From an uncultured Rhodobacter sp. (GTDB taxonomy: Bacteria > Pseudomonadota > Alphaproteobacteria > Rhodobacterales > Rhodobacteraceae): a stretch of DNA of 64,000 nt. Position numbers and translations under genes: made by a program. Below the pieces are notes generated by a model. That model saw only the letters and a program-made list of their open reading frames with translations, was not told the DNA's origin and did no database searches. The stretch spans positions 558,001-622,000 of the forward strand of contig CAMFII010000002.1 in NCBI GenBank assembly GCA_945952585.1, read 5' to 3'. Below, in pieces: positions 37,451-45,686 of the stretch; positions within the stretch are counted from its first letter, which is position 1; each line of letters starts with the position of its first letter.

Positions 37451-38469
37451 GGACCGAGGAGTACCCAGGACGTGGCAGCCAGATCGACGATCTCGCCCGG
37501 TGCGGGCAGAACGGATTGCGGCAGGTGGAAGACAAGCTGAAGCTCGGGCGCGACGAGCGGCGCGGCATGGGCGCGGACGTGGGTCCCGAAGAAAGCGGCA
37601 TCGGTGATCGTGGCCCGGCCCAGATGCAGCGCGCCGACCGGGGCAAGCTCGGCCGGTCGGATCGATTCCGGGCGGATGCACAGGACCTTCTCGCGGTCAT
37701 TTCCAAGCGTCAGCGGGCCAAGGGCCGAGCTGTCGCCATTGACCGGAATGCGGTTGATCTCTCCCATGAACCCGGCCGTAAACAGGGACTTGGGGCGCAA
37801 ATAGACCTCGCGCGGGGGGCCAACATCCTCGATCCGTCCGGCATTCATCACCACGATCCGGTCGGCGATCGCCATCGCCTCCTCCTGATCGTGGGTGACA
37901 TGGACGAAGGTTGTCCCGACGCGGCGCTGGATCGCCTTGAGCTCGTCCTGCATTGCGCGGCGCAGCTTGAGGTCAAGCGCGCCGAGCGGTTCGTCGAGCA
38001 GCAGCACATCCGGTTCCACCGCCAGCGCCCGGGCGAGTGCGACCCGCTGCCGCTGGCCGCCCGAAAGCTCATGCGGGCGGCGGCTGCCCCGGCCCGCAAG
38101 CCCCACCAGCGCCAGCATTTCTTCGGCCTTCTTGATCCGGGCGGGCTTGTCTACCCCCCGCATGCGAAGGCCGAAGGCCACGTTCTCGGCCAGGCTCATA
38201 TGGGGGAAAAGGGCGTAGTCCTGGAATACGGTGGTGGTCGGCCGGTCTTTCGGCTCGACGCCGGCCATGTCGCGCCCGCCGATCAGGACCTGCCCCTCGG
38301 TCGGTTCGGCAAAGCCGCCGATGATGTTCAGAAGCGTGGTCTTGCCACAGCCGGAAGGGCCGAGCAGGACCACGAACTCTCCCGCAGCGATTTCCAGATC
38401 GACATGGTCAAGCGCGGTCGCGCCGCCATAGCGCTGGCGCACGCCGCGAATGGAAACGGGTGCGGTCAT
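37447..38469 (-). CDS. ABC transporter ATP-binding protein, putative 2-aminoethylphosphonate import (PhnT-like)
   Basis: 340 residues. Walker A GPSGCGKTT, Q-loop TVFQDYALFPHMSLAENV, signature LSGGQRQRVALARAL, Walker B VLLLDEPLGALD and a C-terminal TOBE-like domain. It resembles PotA/PhnT. Coupled by 4-bp overlaps to the permease upstream and the MBL gene downstream. The phosphonate assignment rests on the convergent phnX operon; a polyamine-type substrate remains possible. Confidence 0.8.
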   Translation of the reverse strand: MTAPVSIRGVRQRYGGATALDHVDLEIAAGEFVVLLGPSGCGKTTLLNIIGGFAEPTEGQVLIGGRDMAGVEPKDRPTTTVFQDYALFPHMSLAENVAFGLRMRGVDKPARIKKAEEMLALVGLAGRGSRRPHELSGGQRQRVALARALAVEPDVLLLDEPLGALDLKLRRAMQDELKAIQRRVGTTFVHVTHDQEEAMAIADRIVVMNAGRIEDVGPPREVYLRPKSLFTAGFMGEINRIPVNGDSSALGPLTLGNDREKVLCIRPESIRPAELAPVGALHLGRATITDAAFFGTHVRAHAAPLVAPELQLVFHLPQSVLPAPGEIVDLAATSWVLLGP

Positions 38470-39236
38470 GCGCGCCTCCGCAGGATGAAGATTTCGGCAA
38501 GCACCACGACCCCGATCGAGACGAGGAAGACCAGCGAGCCGATGGCATTGGTGGCGGGCGAAAGGCCCGAGCGGAGCATCGACCAGATCTCGACCGGCAG
38601 GGTCACGTCGAAACGGGTCAGGAGGAAAGCGATGATGAACTCGTCCCAGCTGAAGGTGACCGACAGGAAGAAGGCGGCGGCGAGCGCCGGGGCCAGCATC
38701 GGGGCCGAGACCAGCCAGAGCACCTGCGCCTCGGACGCGCCGAGGTCGCGGGCGGCGCGTTCGGCGTTCTTCTGGTGGTCGCCCATGGCGGCGTAGGTGA
38801 TCGCGAAGCAGAGCGGCAGGTTGATGATGACATGGCCGATGCCCGTAGCCAAAAGCGAGGGGCGAAGGCCGATCTGGTTGAAAAAGGTCAAAAGACCGAG
38901 GCCGATGATGAGGGTTGAGACCGTCATAGGTGCGATTATCAATACCCGCATCGCGACCGATCCGGGCAGTTTCACCCGTGCCAGCGCATGGGCCGCAAGG
39001 AATCCCAGCACCAGCGCGACCGCCGAGGAGATCAGCGCCACGATCAGCGAATTCAGAAGCGCCGTCATCAGGTCGCCGTCGGACAGCACCTTTTCGTACC
39101 ATTTCAGCGACACGCCCTGCAGCGGCGGCACCGGCAGGCGGCCGTCCTGGAAGGAGAACACGACAAGCACGCCGACCGGCAGGAAGATGAAGAGATAGGC
39201 GGCGGTGAGGTAGAGCCAGGAGAGAAGCCGCATCAT
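38466..39236 (-). CDS. ABC transporter permease, PhnV/PotC-like
   Basis: 256 residues with about six membrane helices. The EAA loop (NAERAARDLGASEAQVLWLVSAPML) and general pattern match the PotC/PhnV type. Overlaps both neighbours by 4 bp. Confidence 0.83.
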   Translation of the reverse strand: MMRLLSWLYLTAAYLFIFLPVGVLVVFSFQDGRLPVPPLQGVSLKWYEKVLSDGDLMTALLNSLIVALISSAVALVLGFLAAHALARVKLPGSVAMRVLIIAPMTVSTLIIGLGLLTFFNQIGLRPSLLATGIGHVIINLPLCFAITYAAMGDHQKNAERAARDLGASEAQVLWLVSAPMLAPALAAAFFLSVTFSWDEFIIAFLLTRFDVTLPVEIWSMLRSGLSPATNAIGSLVFLVSIGVVVLAEIFILRRRA

Positions 39237-40087
39237 ACCCGGTCAAGCCTCAACCAGCGCGCCGACAGGGCATAGGCCAGTGTCACGACGAGCATCAGGA
39301 CCACCGACAGCGCCGAGGCAAGCGGGAAGTTTCCTCCGCGCCCCATCTGCAACATGATGAGCTGTGGAAGGGTCAACTCGTTGTTCCCGCCTAGGATTTG
39401 CGGGGTGATGTAGTCGCCGATGCAGAGGACGAAGGTCAGGAAGGCCCCCGTCACCACGCCGGGCATGGTCAACGGCAGGATCACATGGCGGAAGGTCTGG
39501 AACCGCCCCGCGCCAAGGTCCTGCGCAGCGCGGGCGTAGTTCGGCGACAACTGGATCAAGTTGGCGTAGATCGTGAGCGTCAACAGCATCACGAAGAAAT
39601 GGACGAAACCGATGACCGTCGCCGTCCGCGTCGCCGCGATCTCGAGCGGGGCCGAGATCAGGCCAAGACCCATCAGCGCCTTGTTCAGCACGCCATTCTG
39701 GCCAAGGACCAGCAGCCACGCATAGGACCGCACGACATAGGAGGTCCAGAACGGCAGGACTGCGAGCAGAAGCGCGAGCCTTTGCCAGCGGCGCGGCACC
39801 CGGAAAGCGATGATGGCGGCCAGCGGATAGGCGAGGACCACCGACACGACCGTGACGATCAGCGTGATCTCGACGCTGTTCACCAGCGCCTTGAACATCG
39901 TCCAGTCGGTGAAGATGCGGATGTAGTTCCCCGGATCGAAGCCGTGGACGACCGTCCGTTCCTCCATATGCGCGAAGGACAGGGCGAGCATCACGGCGAA
40001 GGGGATCAGGAAGAAGGCGAGGAGCCAGAGCAGGGCCGGGGCGATGAGGCCCCAGCCCTGCCGACGCTCTCGGGCGGCGAGACTCAC
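39233..40087 (-). CDS. ABC transporter permease, PhnU/PotB-like
   Basis: 284 residues with about six membrane helices. The EAA loop reads YARAAQDLGAGRFQTFRHVILP, and LPFWTSYVVRSYAWLLVLGQNGVLN is typical of PotB-like permeases. Overlaps its neighbours by 4 bp. Confidence 0.83.
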   Translation of the reverse strand: MSLAARERRQGWGLIAPALLWLLAFFLIPFAVMLALSFAHMEERTVVHGFDPGNYIRIFTDWTMFKALVNSVEITLIVTVVSVVLAYPLAAIIAFRVPRRWQRLALLLAVLPFWTSYVVRSYAWLLVLGQNGVLNKALMGLGLISAPLEIAATRTATVIGFVHFFVMLLTLTIYANLIQLSPNYARAAQDLGAGRFQTFRHVILPLTMPGVVTGAFLTFVLCIGDYITPQILGGNNELTLPQLIMLQMGRGGNFPLASALSVVLMLVVTLAYALSARWLRLDRV

Positions 40088-41142
40088 TTCTGCATCATCT
40101 CCGTCCAGAGATCCTGCATCTTGGTGTCGAGCGCGGCATCCGGGATCGGGTAAAGCTGGGCGCGGGCGAGGTAGTCGGGCTGGTCATCCCACCGGAGCAG
40201 GGTCTTCTGCTCAGGTGTCATAACTTCGCCGGCCTTGCTGTTGGCGGGCATCCCCCAATAGCAGCTGGCGGTGGCAAGCCGCGCCTGACCCTCGGGCGAG
40301 ACGATGTATTTCACGAATTCCAGCGCGAGGTCGGGCTGGCTGCTGTCCTTGAGCACGCCGATCGACTGCGCCCACCGCAGCCCGCCCTGCTTGGGGATTG
40401 TCCAGTCGAGATTGGGATTGTCCTTGGCGAGGACGGCCGTGACGTATTCCCCGCCGCCCACCATGATGTCGACATCGCCAGTGGCCAGTGCCGTCTGGCT
40501 CGAGACGATGTCCGACACCTGCTTTGACGCGGCCTTCAGCTTGAACAGCGGTTCTTTCAGCTGGTCGAGGTTGTCGGCCGTCATGTCCGCCGTCTTGATG
40601 CCCTGGCTCATGGCGATGATGCCGAGGACCGGCAGGTAATAGTCGTAGATGGCGATGCGGCCGTCATACTTGCCGGACCAGAGGGTGTTGAGGTCCTCCA
40701 TGTCCTTCGGATCGACCTTGGACTTGTCGTAGGCGATGGTGTTGTAGCCGAATTTCTCGGTCACCGCGTAGGTCTTGCCATCCTTGGTGTTGTTCTCGGC
40801 CATGACGAGCTGCGGGAAGAAATCGGCGGTAGGCAGCTGGTCCGCCGGAAGTTCGGCCATGTAGCCGGCATCGACGGCGCGGTGGACATCGACCGCGTCG
40901 ATCACCAGCACGTCCCAATCGCCGGGTTGCGACTGGTCAAGGATCGCCAGCCCGGCAGCCGTGCCCTCGTATTCCTTGAGGTTCACCTTGACGCCGAACT
41001 TTTCTTCGAAGGGTTCGACCAGCGACGGGTCGGTATGGTCGCACCAGACCAGCGCGTTCAGGTCCTTGGCGAGCGTGGGGCTTGCCGTCAGCAACAGCGA
41101 CAGCGCGGTCAGTGCTGCCTGGGGCAGGGAAGGTCGGGGCAT
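40084..41142 (-). CDS. ABC transporter substrate-binding protein, PotD/PhnS-like
   Basis: 352 residues. A signal peptide (MPRPSLPQAALTALSLLLTA, ending SPTLA) precedes KDLNALVWCDHTDPSLVEPFEEKFGVKVNL. ATG at 41142 was chosen because GGAG lies 6 bases upstream; ATG at 41154 has no such site. First gene of the importer operon, divergent from the TetR gene, with an inverted repeat between them. The ligand is inferred as 2-aminoethylphosphonate or an N-alkyl relative. Confidence 0.8.
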   Translation of the reverse strand: MPRPSLPQAALTALSLLLTASPTLAKDLNALVWCDHTDPSLVEPFEEKFGVKVNLKEYEGTAAGLAILDQSQPGDWDVLVIDAVDVHRAVDAGYMAELPADQLPTADFFPQLVMAENNTKDGKTYAVTEKFGYNTIAYDKSKVDPKDMEDLNTLWSGKYDGRIAIYDYYLPVLGIIAMSQGIKTADMTADNLDQLKEPLFKLKAASKQVSDIVSSQTALATGDVDIMVGGGEYVTAVLAKDNPNLDWTIPKQGGLRWAQSIGVLKDSSQPDLALEFVKYIVSPEGQARLATASCYWGMPANSKAGEVMTPEQKTLLRWDDQPDYLARAQLYPIPDAALDTKMQDLWTEMMQK

Positions 41143-41195
41143 CGGTTTCTCCATGTCGGCGGTCGCACTCTTGGGCGGTGCAGATGAGAAAAAAA

Positions 41196-41221
41196 TTGAG
41201 TTCATTCATTTTTGAAGTCAA
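41196..41221. promoter_or_regulatory. Inverted repeat in the TetR/importer divergent region
   Basis: TTGAGTTCA (41196-41204) and TGAAGTCAA (41213-41221) pair at 8 of 9 positions with an 8-bp spacer. The size, AT-rich context and position between a TetR gene and its divergent importer operon fit a TetR operator. Binding is inferred. Confidence 0.45.
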
Positions 41222-41263
41222 TGTCATTTTTCAGGCGATTTGCGAAAGCGAGGGAATTCCCCG

Positions 41264-41878
41264 GTGGCGGGCTTGCGCGCGAAACAGAAGGCAGACCGGA
41301 ACCGCCGTCTGACCGAGGCGGCGGTCGAGCTTTTCCGCGACGCGGGCTATGAGGCGGTGCGGATCGAGGATATCGCCGCGCGGGCCGAAGTTTCGGTCGG
41401 AACCTTCTATAACTACTTCGAAACAAAGGGCGATCTTCTGGTCTCGATCGTGACGATGGAGGTCGAGGAGGTCATCGAGGCTGGCACCCTCCTGCTGGCC
41501 GACCCACCCGCCGATCCGGCCGAGGCGATCCTGCAGTTGATCGACGGCTATTATGACCATTCGCTGGTCTACCTGACCAAGGAAATGTGGCGCCGGGCCA
41601 TGGCGATCTCGATCGAGGCCCCGATGACGCCCTTCTCGCAGCGTTACACCGAACTCGACCAGAAACTCGCCGGGCAGATCTGCGCCATGGTGGCGCGGCT
41701 CCAGGCGGCGGGGCGGCTGCGCGCCGATTTGCCGGCGCGGGCGCTTGGCGAGATGCTGTTCAACGACCTGAACAATGCCTTCATGGAATTCGTCAAGGAC
41801 GACACGATGAGCCTTGAAGACCTCAAGGGGCAGATCGCCAGCCATGTCCGCCTGCTGGCCGCGGCGCTGTCACCCTAG
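41264..41878 (+). CDS. TetR/AcrR family transcriptional regulator
   Basis: 204 residues from GTG at 41264, which has GAGGGA a few bases upstream; a TTG at 41240 would add eight residues. The N-terminal HTH reads RRLTEAAVELFRDAGYEAVRIEDIAARAEVSVGTFYNYFETKGDLL. The C-terminal ligand domain is diverse, as usual. It is divergent from the phosphonate-type importer and probably represses it. A weak 6-bp stem (GGAGGG/CCCTCC) follows the stop at 41879-41892. Confidence 0.85.
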   Translation: MAGLRAKQKADRNRRLTEAAVELFRDAGYEAVRIEDIAARAEVSVGTFYNYFETKGDLLVSIVTMEVEEVIEAGTLLLADPPADPAEAILQLIDGYYDHSLVYLTKEMWRRAMAISIEAPMTPFSQRYTELDQKLAGQICAMVARLQAAGRLRADLPARALGEMLFNDLNNAFMEFVKDDTMSLEDLKGQIASHVRLLAAALSP

Positions 41879-41896
41879 GGAGGGGTCCCTCCTGCC

Positions 41897-44800
41897 CTAA
41901 CGGTCCATGATTGCCGCGGCTGTGGTATAGCCGCCGCCAAAGGCACAGAGCGCCACGCGGTCGCCGATCAGGCCGGGCTGGGCCAGGGCCAGCGGGATGC
42001 TCGAGGAACTGGTGTTCCCGAAATGCTCGATCACGCTGAAGGCGGGGACGCCGGCGCGCCGTTCGACCGCGTCGATGATCCGCTGGTTGGCCTGATGCGG
42101 CACCAGCGCATCGAGATCGGCCAGCGTCAGCCCGGAGGCATCGCAGGCGCGATTGACGATCTCGGTCATCGAGCGCACGGCATCCGCGAAAACCTGGCGG
42201 CCCAGCATCCGCACATAGCCGCGCCCGCCGAGGGGAACCGAGATCAGGCGGCCCGGCTCGGGGTGGCCGCCAAGGACGGGCCGGCTGACCCGCCAGGCCC
42301 CGGAATCTCCGCGACCCGCCCCGTGAACCACGGTCGCTGTGGCCGCATCGGCAAAGATCACCGCCGTGTCGGGATCGTCGAGGTCGAGCGCGGGCGACAG
42401 GATTTCAGCCGTGATCACAAGCACGGACGCCTCGGGCCGCGTGGCGAGGAACTGCCAGGCCTGCTCCATCGCGTAGATATAGCCGCTGCAGGCCGCGTTC
42501 ACGTCATAGGCCGCGATCTGCGGCACCGGTCCGTCCCCGGCCGCCGCCACCGTGACGCGCGAGGCGAGCGAAGGCGTGATCACATCTGGCGTTCCGGTTG
42601 CAGCGACGACCAGACCGATGTCGGCCATGGCCATGCCTTCGGCGGCCAGGGCGGCTTTCGCGGCTTCGGTTGCCATGCCGAGCAAGGTCTGCCCCGGTCC
42701 GGCCCAGTGGCGTTCGTGGATCCCCGTCGCGCGCAGGATGTCTTCGGTCTTGCGGCCCGGCCAGCGCGCGGCAAGCTCTTCCGTCGTGACCAGACGCGAG
42801 CCGTTGACAGCGCAGATCGCGCCAAGCGCAACGTGGTCAGCCGCCGCCTTTTCGCTGACGATGCGGGGCGCGCGGCCGGTGAAGACCGCCTTGAGCGGGA
42901 TCTCGCGTTCCGGTGCGGCGCCGCCTTCTGCCGGTTCCAGTGTGATCACGGCCGCGCCGACGCGGATGTCGTCGCCGACCCGGGCACAGATGTCGGCCAC
43001 GATTCCGGCCCGTTGGGCGCAGACATCGACGGCGGCCTTCGTCGCCTCGACCACCGCCACAAGCTGGCCTTCCTCGATTTGGTCACCGGGCTGCACATGC
43101 AGCTCGACCACCTTCACCAGATCGTCCGCGGGACCCGACCCGATGGCCAGAACGGCATCGGCGTCGGTCAGGGCCGAAGCGTCCGGTTCCCAGTCGATCT
43201 GCAGGTCAAGCAGCCCCGCCGCCGCCTCGAGCACCTTTGGAACCGAAGGCAGAACGGCGAGCTGGTCGGCGAAGTTGAACGGTATGTAGGTGTCCTGCCG
43301 CCCGACCCGCGCCACGCGCAGGCCTGAGCGCGCCGTCTCGGCCGCATGGGCCGCGATCTCGGCCCCGAAGCCGCCGGTCAGGTTTTCCTCGTGCACCACG
43401 AGAAGCCGCCCGGTGCGCCGGGTGCTGGCTGAAACCATCTCCCGGTCCCAGGGCGAGATCGAGCGGAGGTCGATCAGGTCGGTGCCGATGCCGTCCTCGG
43501 CCAGACGTTCCGCCGCAGATTCGGCCAGCGGCACGGTGTTGCCCCAGGCGACAATGGTCAGGTCCGCACCGGTGCGAAGGCGTTTCGCCCGGCCGGGCAG
43601 GGTGAAGGCGTCGGCCGCATCGCCCGCCATCGCCTTGTCGGGCAGGTTCAGCATCGCCTTGGGATAGAGGAACAGCGTCGGCCGCCCACCGGCCAGTGCC
43701 GCGTTCAACAGCCCCGCCGCATCGGCGGCCGAGCTGGGCATGACCACATCAAGGCCGGGGCATTGGGCAAAGATGCTTTCCATCGACTGGCCGTGGAACG
43801 GGCCGAGGCCGGGCTTGTAGCCGCCGACCGGCGCCATGATCACGACCGGCGCAGACCAGTGGCCCGCCGTGCGCCAGTAGATCGTCGAAAGCTCCGAGAT
43901 GATCTGGTTGGCGGCGAGCGGCAGGAAATCGGCGAACTGGATGAAGGCAATCGGCTTTTCGCCGGCGAGGGCGCGACCGATGGAGGTGCCGACAATGGTC
44001 GATTCCGACAGGGCCGAGTTCAGCACGCGTCCCGGAAAGGCGCTGGACAGGCCGCGGGTGACACCGAAGACATCGCCCTTGGGGTCCTCGATATCCTCGC
44101 CGAGCAGGACCACGGCAGGATCGGAGGCAAGCTGCGCCTTCAGGGCGCGGTTCAGCGCCTCGCGCATGGTCAGGTCGCCATTCTCGGATGCCGCATCCGG
44201 CCGGGTGGCCAGGGCAGGCGGGAAGGGGGCGCGGACCGGGGGATGGGTCGCAGGGGCGTTCTCGGCCCGTGCGGCGGCAAGGGCAGCCTCGACCTCGCCC
44301 TGCACGGCCTGTTCCATCACCTGCAGCCGCGCTTCCGTCAGCCCGGTCCGGGCCAGGGCGGCGCGCAGGTTCTCGACAGGGTCGCGACCGGCGAATTCCT
44401 TGAAATCGCTGTCGGGGCGATAGACCTGCTGATCGTCGGCATTTGTATGGTCGCTCAGCCGTTCGAAACGTCCAAGCAGGATCAGCGGTCCGCTGCCGCT
44501 CCGGACGCGCGCCATCGCGTCGGCGCAGGCGGCGATTGCGCCATCCACGTCCCAGCCGCAGAAGCGGAGGACCGGCAGCCCGAACAGGTGGTCGATCTCG
44601 GTGCCGTTCATGTCGAACACCGTTCGCCCGCGGGTCACGGTGGAAATGGCCCAGCCGTTATCCTCGACCAGGAACAGCACCGGCGCCGTCTGACGCGCGG
44701 CTTCGGCGAAGGCTTCCAGCACTTCGCCCTGCTGGGTTGTGCCGTCGCCCATGGCGCAGATCACGACCGGGCGGTCGGCGGTGTCCTTCAGTGCCAGGGC

Positions 44801-45190
44801 TGCGCCCACCGCCTGAAGCGCGTTGTTGCCCACCGGCCCGACCAGCGAGGCGATGTTGCGGTCGCGCCAGCTGTAGTGGGCGCTCATCTGCCGGCCGGCG
44901 GATTGCGAGGCGGGCGAGGCGAGGAAAGCCGCGAAGACCTCCTTCAGCGGCAGGCCCGCCGCCATCATCAGCGCCTTGTCGCGGTAGTGCGGGAAGAGCC
45001 AGTCCTGCGGCTCCATCGCCATGGCAAGGGCTGCGGTCATCTCGTGGCCGGTGCCGGCGACATGGAAGTGCCCCACGCCCTGATCGATCAGCGCCTGTTC
45101 CTGCCTGTCCACGAGCCTTGCCCGGTAAATCGCCCGGTACAGGGCCGCGAGATCGGTTTTCTCGCCCAGATCCGACGGATCGAGTTTCAT
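41897..45190 (-). CDS. Four-domain megaenzyme: E1 alpha - E1 beta - lipoyl-like - KAS III (FabH)
   Basis: 1097 residues in one unbroken frame. E1 alpha (about 10-310): TGHEMTAALA, ThDP motif GDGTTQQGE (148-156), EDNGW (176-180). E1 beta (about 340-660): LLGEDIEDPKGDVFGVT, LVVHEENLTGGFGAEIAAH. Lipoyl/biotinyl-like domain (about 675-755): VEATKAAVDV with Lys718 at the modified position of the usual DKA motif. KAS III (about 768-1097): complete triad Cys901 (NAACSG), His1032 (VPHQAN), Asn1059 (HFGNTSSSS). No E2 acyltransferase domain, subunit-binding domain or E3 is seen. ATG at 45190 was chosen because similarity begins there; a longer frame to 45478 adds unrelated sequence. Divergent from the fabI-like operon. 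I infer decarboxylation of a 2-oxoacid, loading on Lys718-lipoate, then KAS III transfer or condensation. Confidence 0.88.
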   Translation of the reverse strand: MKLDPSDLGEKTDLAALYRAIYRARLVDRQEQALIDQGVGHFHVAGTGHEMTAALAMAMEPQDWLFPHYRDKALMMAAGLPLKEVFAAFLASPASQSAGRQMSAHYSWRDRNIASLVGPVGNNALQAVGAALALKDTADRPVVICAMGDGTTQQGEVLEAFAEAARQTAPVLFLVEDNGWAISTVTRGRTVFDMNGTEIDHLFGLPVLRFCGWDVDGAIAACADAMARVRSGSGPLILLGRFERLSDHTNADDQQVYRPDSDFKEFAGRDPVENLRAALARTGLTEARLQVMEQAVQGEVEAALAAARAENAPATHPPVRAPFPPALATRPDAASENGDLTMREALNRALKAQLASDPAVVLLGEDIEDPKGDVFGVTRGLSSAFPGRVLNSALSESTIVGTSIGRALAGEKPIAFIQFADFLPLAANQIISELSTIYWRTAGHWSAPVVIMAPVGGYKPGLGPFHGQSMESIFAQCPGLDVVMPSSAADAAGLLNAALAGGRPTLFLYPKAMLNLPDKAMAGDAADAFTLPGRAKRLRTGADLTIVAWGNTVPLAESAAERLAEDGIGTDLIDLRSISPWDREMVSASTRRTGRLLVVHEENLTGGFGAEIAAHAAETARSGLRVARVGRQDTYIPFNFADQLAVLPSVPKVLEAAAGLLDLQIDWEPDASALTDADAVLAIGSGPADDLVKVVELHVQPGDQIEEGQLVAVVEATKAAVDVCAQRAGIVADICARVGDDIRVGAAVITLEPAEGGAAPEREIPLKAVFTGRAPRIVSEKAAADHVALGAICAVNGSRLVTTEELAARWPGRKTEDILRATGIHERHWAGPGQTLLGMATEAAKAALAAEGMAMADIGLVVAATGTPDVITPSLASRVTVAAAGDGPVPQIAAYDVNAACSGYIYAMEQAWQFLATRPEASVLVITAEILSPALDLDDPDTAVIFADAATATVVHGAGRGDSGAWRVSRPVLGGHPEPGRLISVPLGGRGYVRMLGRQVFADAVRSMTEIVNRACDASGLTLADLDALVPHQANQRIIDAVERRAGVPAFSVIEHFGNTSSSSIPLALAQPGLIGDRVALCAFGGGYTTAAAIMDR

Positions 45191-45686
45191 CAAGCAGTCC
45201 GATACAGTTGCTACGTCAGGCCCACCGACTGAACGTGGCTGCCGCCTTTGCGGAAGTGTGGACAAAAAGTCTAGCAGAACCCGAAGGGCCGGCAAGCACG
45301 GGTCCGCCAATCTGCGCGGGTGAGCGGTCCGGCGATCACGCTTTTGCAGCAATTCCGCGGAATCACGGAGACATCCGCCCCGGCCCGATCCTGTGCCACC
45401 CGGCGCAAAATCCGTCAGCTCTGCCCAGCTGGTGCGTGTGTGACGGGGAAACCCGGGGGCAGGGTGGTTTATCGACAAGTTATTGTTATAAAATATGAAA
45501 ATATGTCATGCGCGGCGGCACAGCGCGCATTTCGGCGAGTAGCCGCCTTACCGCCGAGATTGCGTCGCCCTCGACCGGGGCAGGACTTGGCAGGCGTTAT
45601 GGTTTGATGCAGATCGTTTCTGCTGCCCTGCAGAAATGTTACAAGATGTTGCTGCCCGATCGGCAAACTCTGGAAGGTCAACTCTC
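45191..45686. other. 496-bp divergent control region of the megaenzyme locus
   Basis: No convincing gene. Notable contents: an AT-rich patch around 45478-45505 (TTGTTATAAAATATG), likely promoter DNA; an inverted repeat ATGCGCG/CGCGCAT straddling about 45507-45529; and a perfect inverted repeat at 45617-45636. Short open frames here have no recognisable features. Confidence 0.5.
45617..45636. promoter_or_regulatory. Inverted repeat upstream of the fabI-like gene
   Basis: TTTCTGC (45617-45623) and GCAGAAA (45630-45636) are exact reverse complements with a 6-bp spacer, about 50 bp upstream of the FabI start at 45687. It is a candidate operator for co-regulating the divergent units. No regulator gene is adjacent. 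Confidence 0.4.

Noticed and set aside
41897-45190. Megaenzyme as an assembly or frameshift fusion of separate genes
   Set aside because: The reading frame is continuous, each domain is complete with its catalytic residues, linkers are of normal length and composition, and no start site or stop lies between domains. Resequencing would still be worthwhile.
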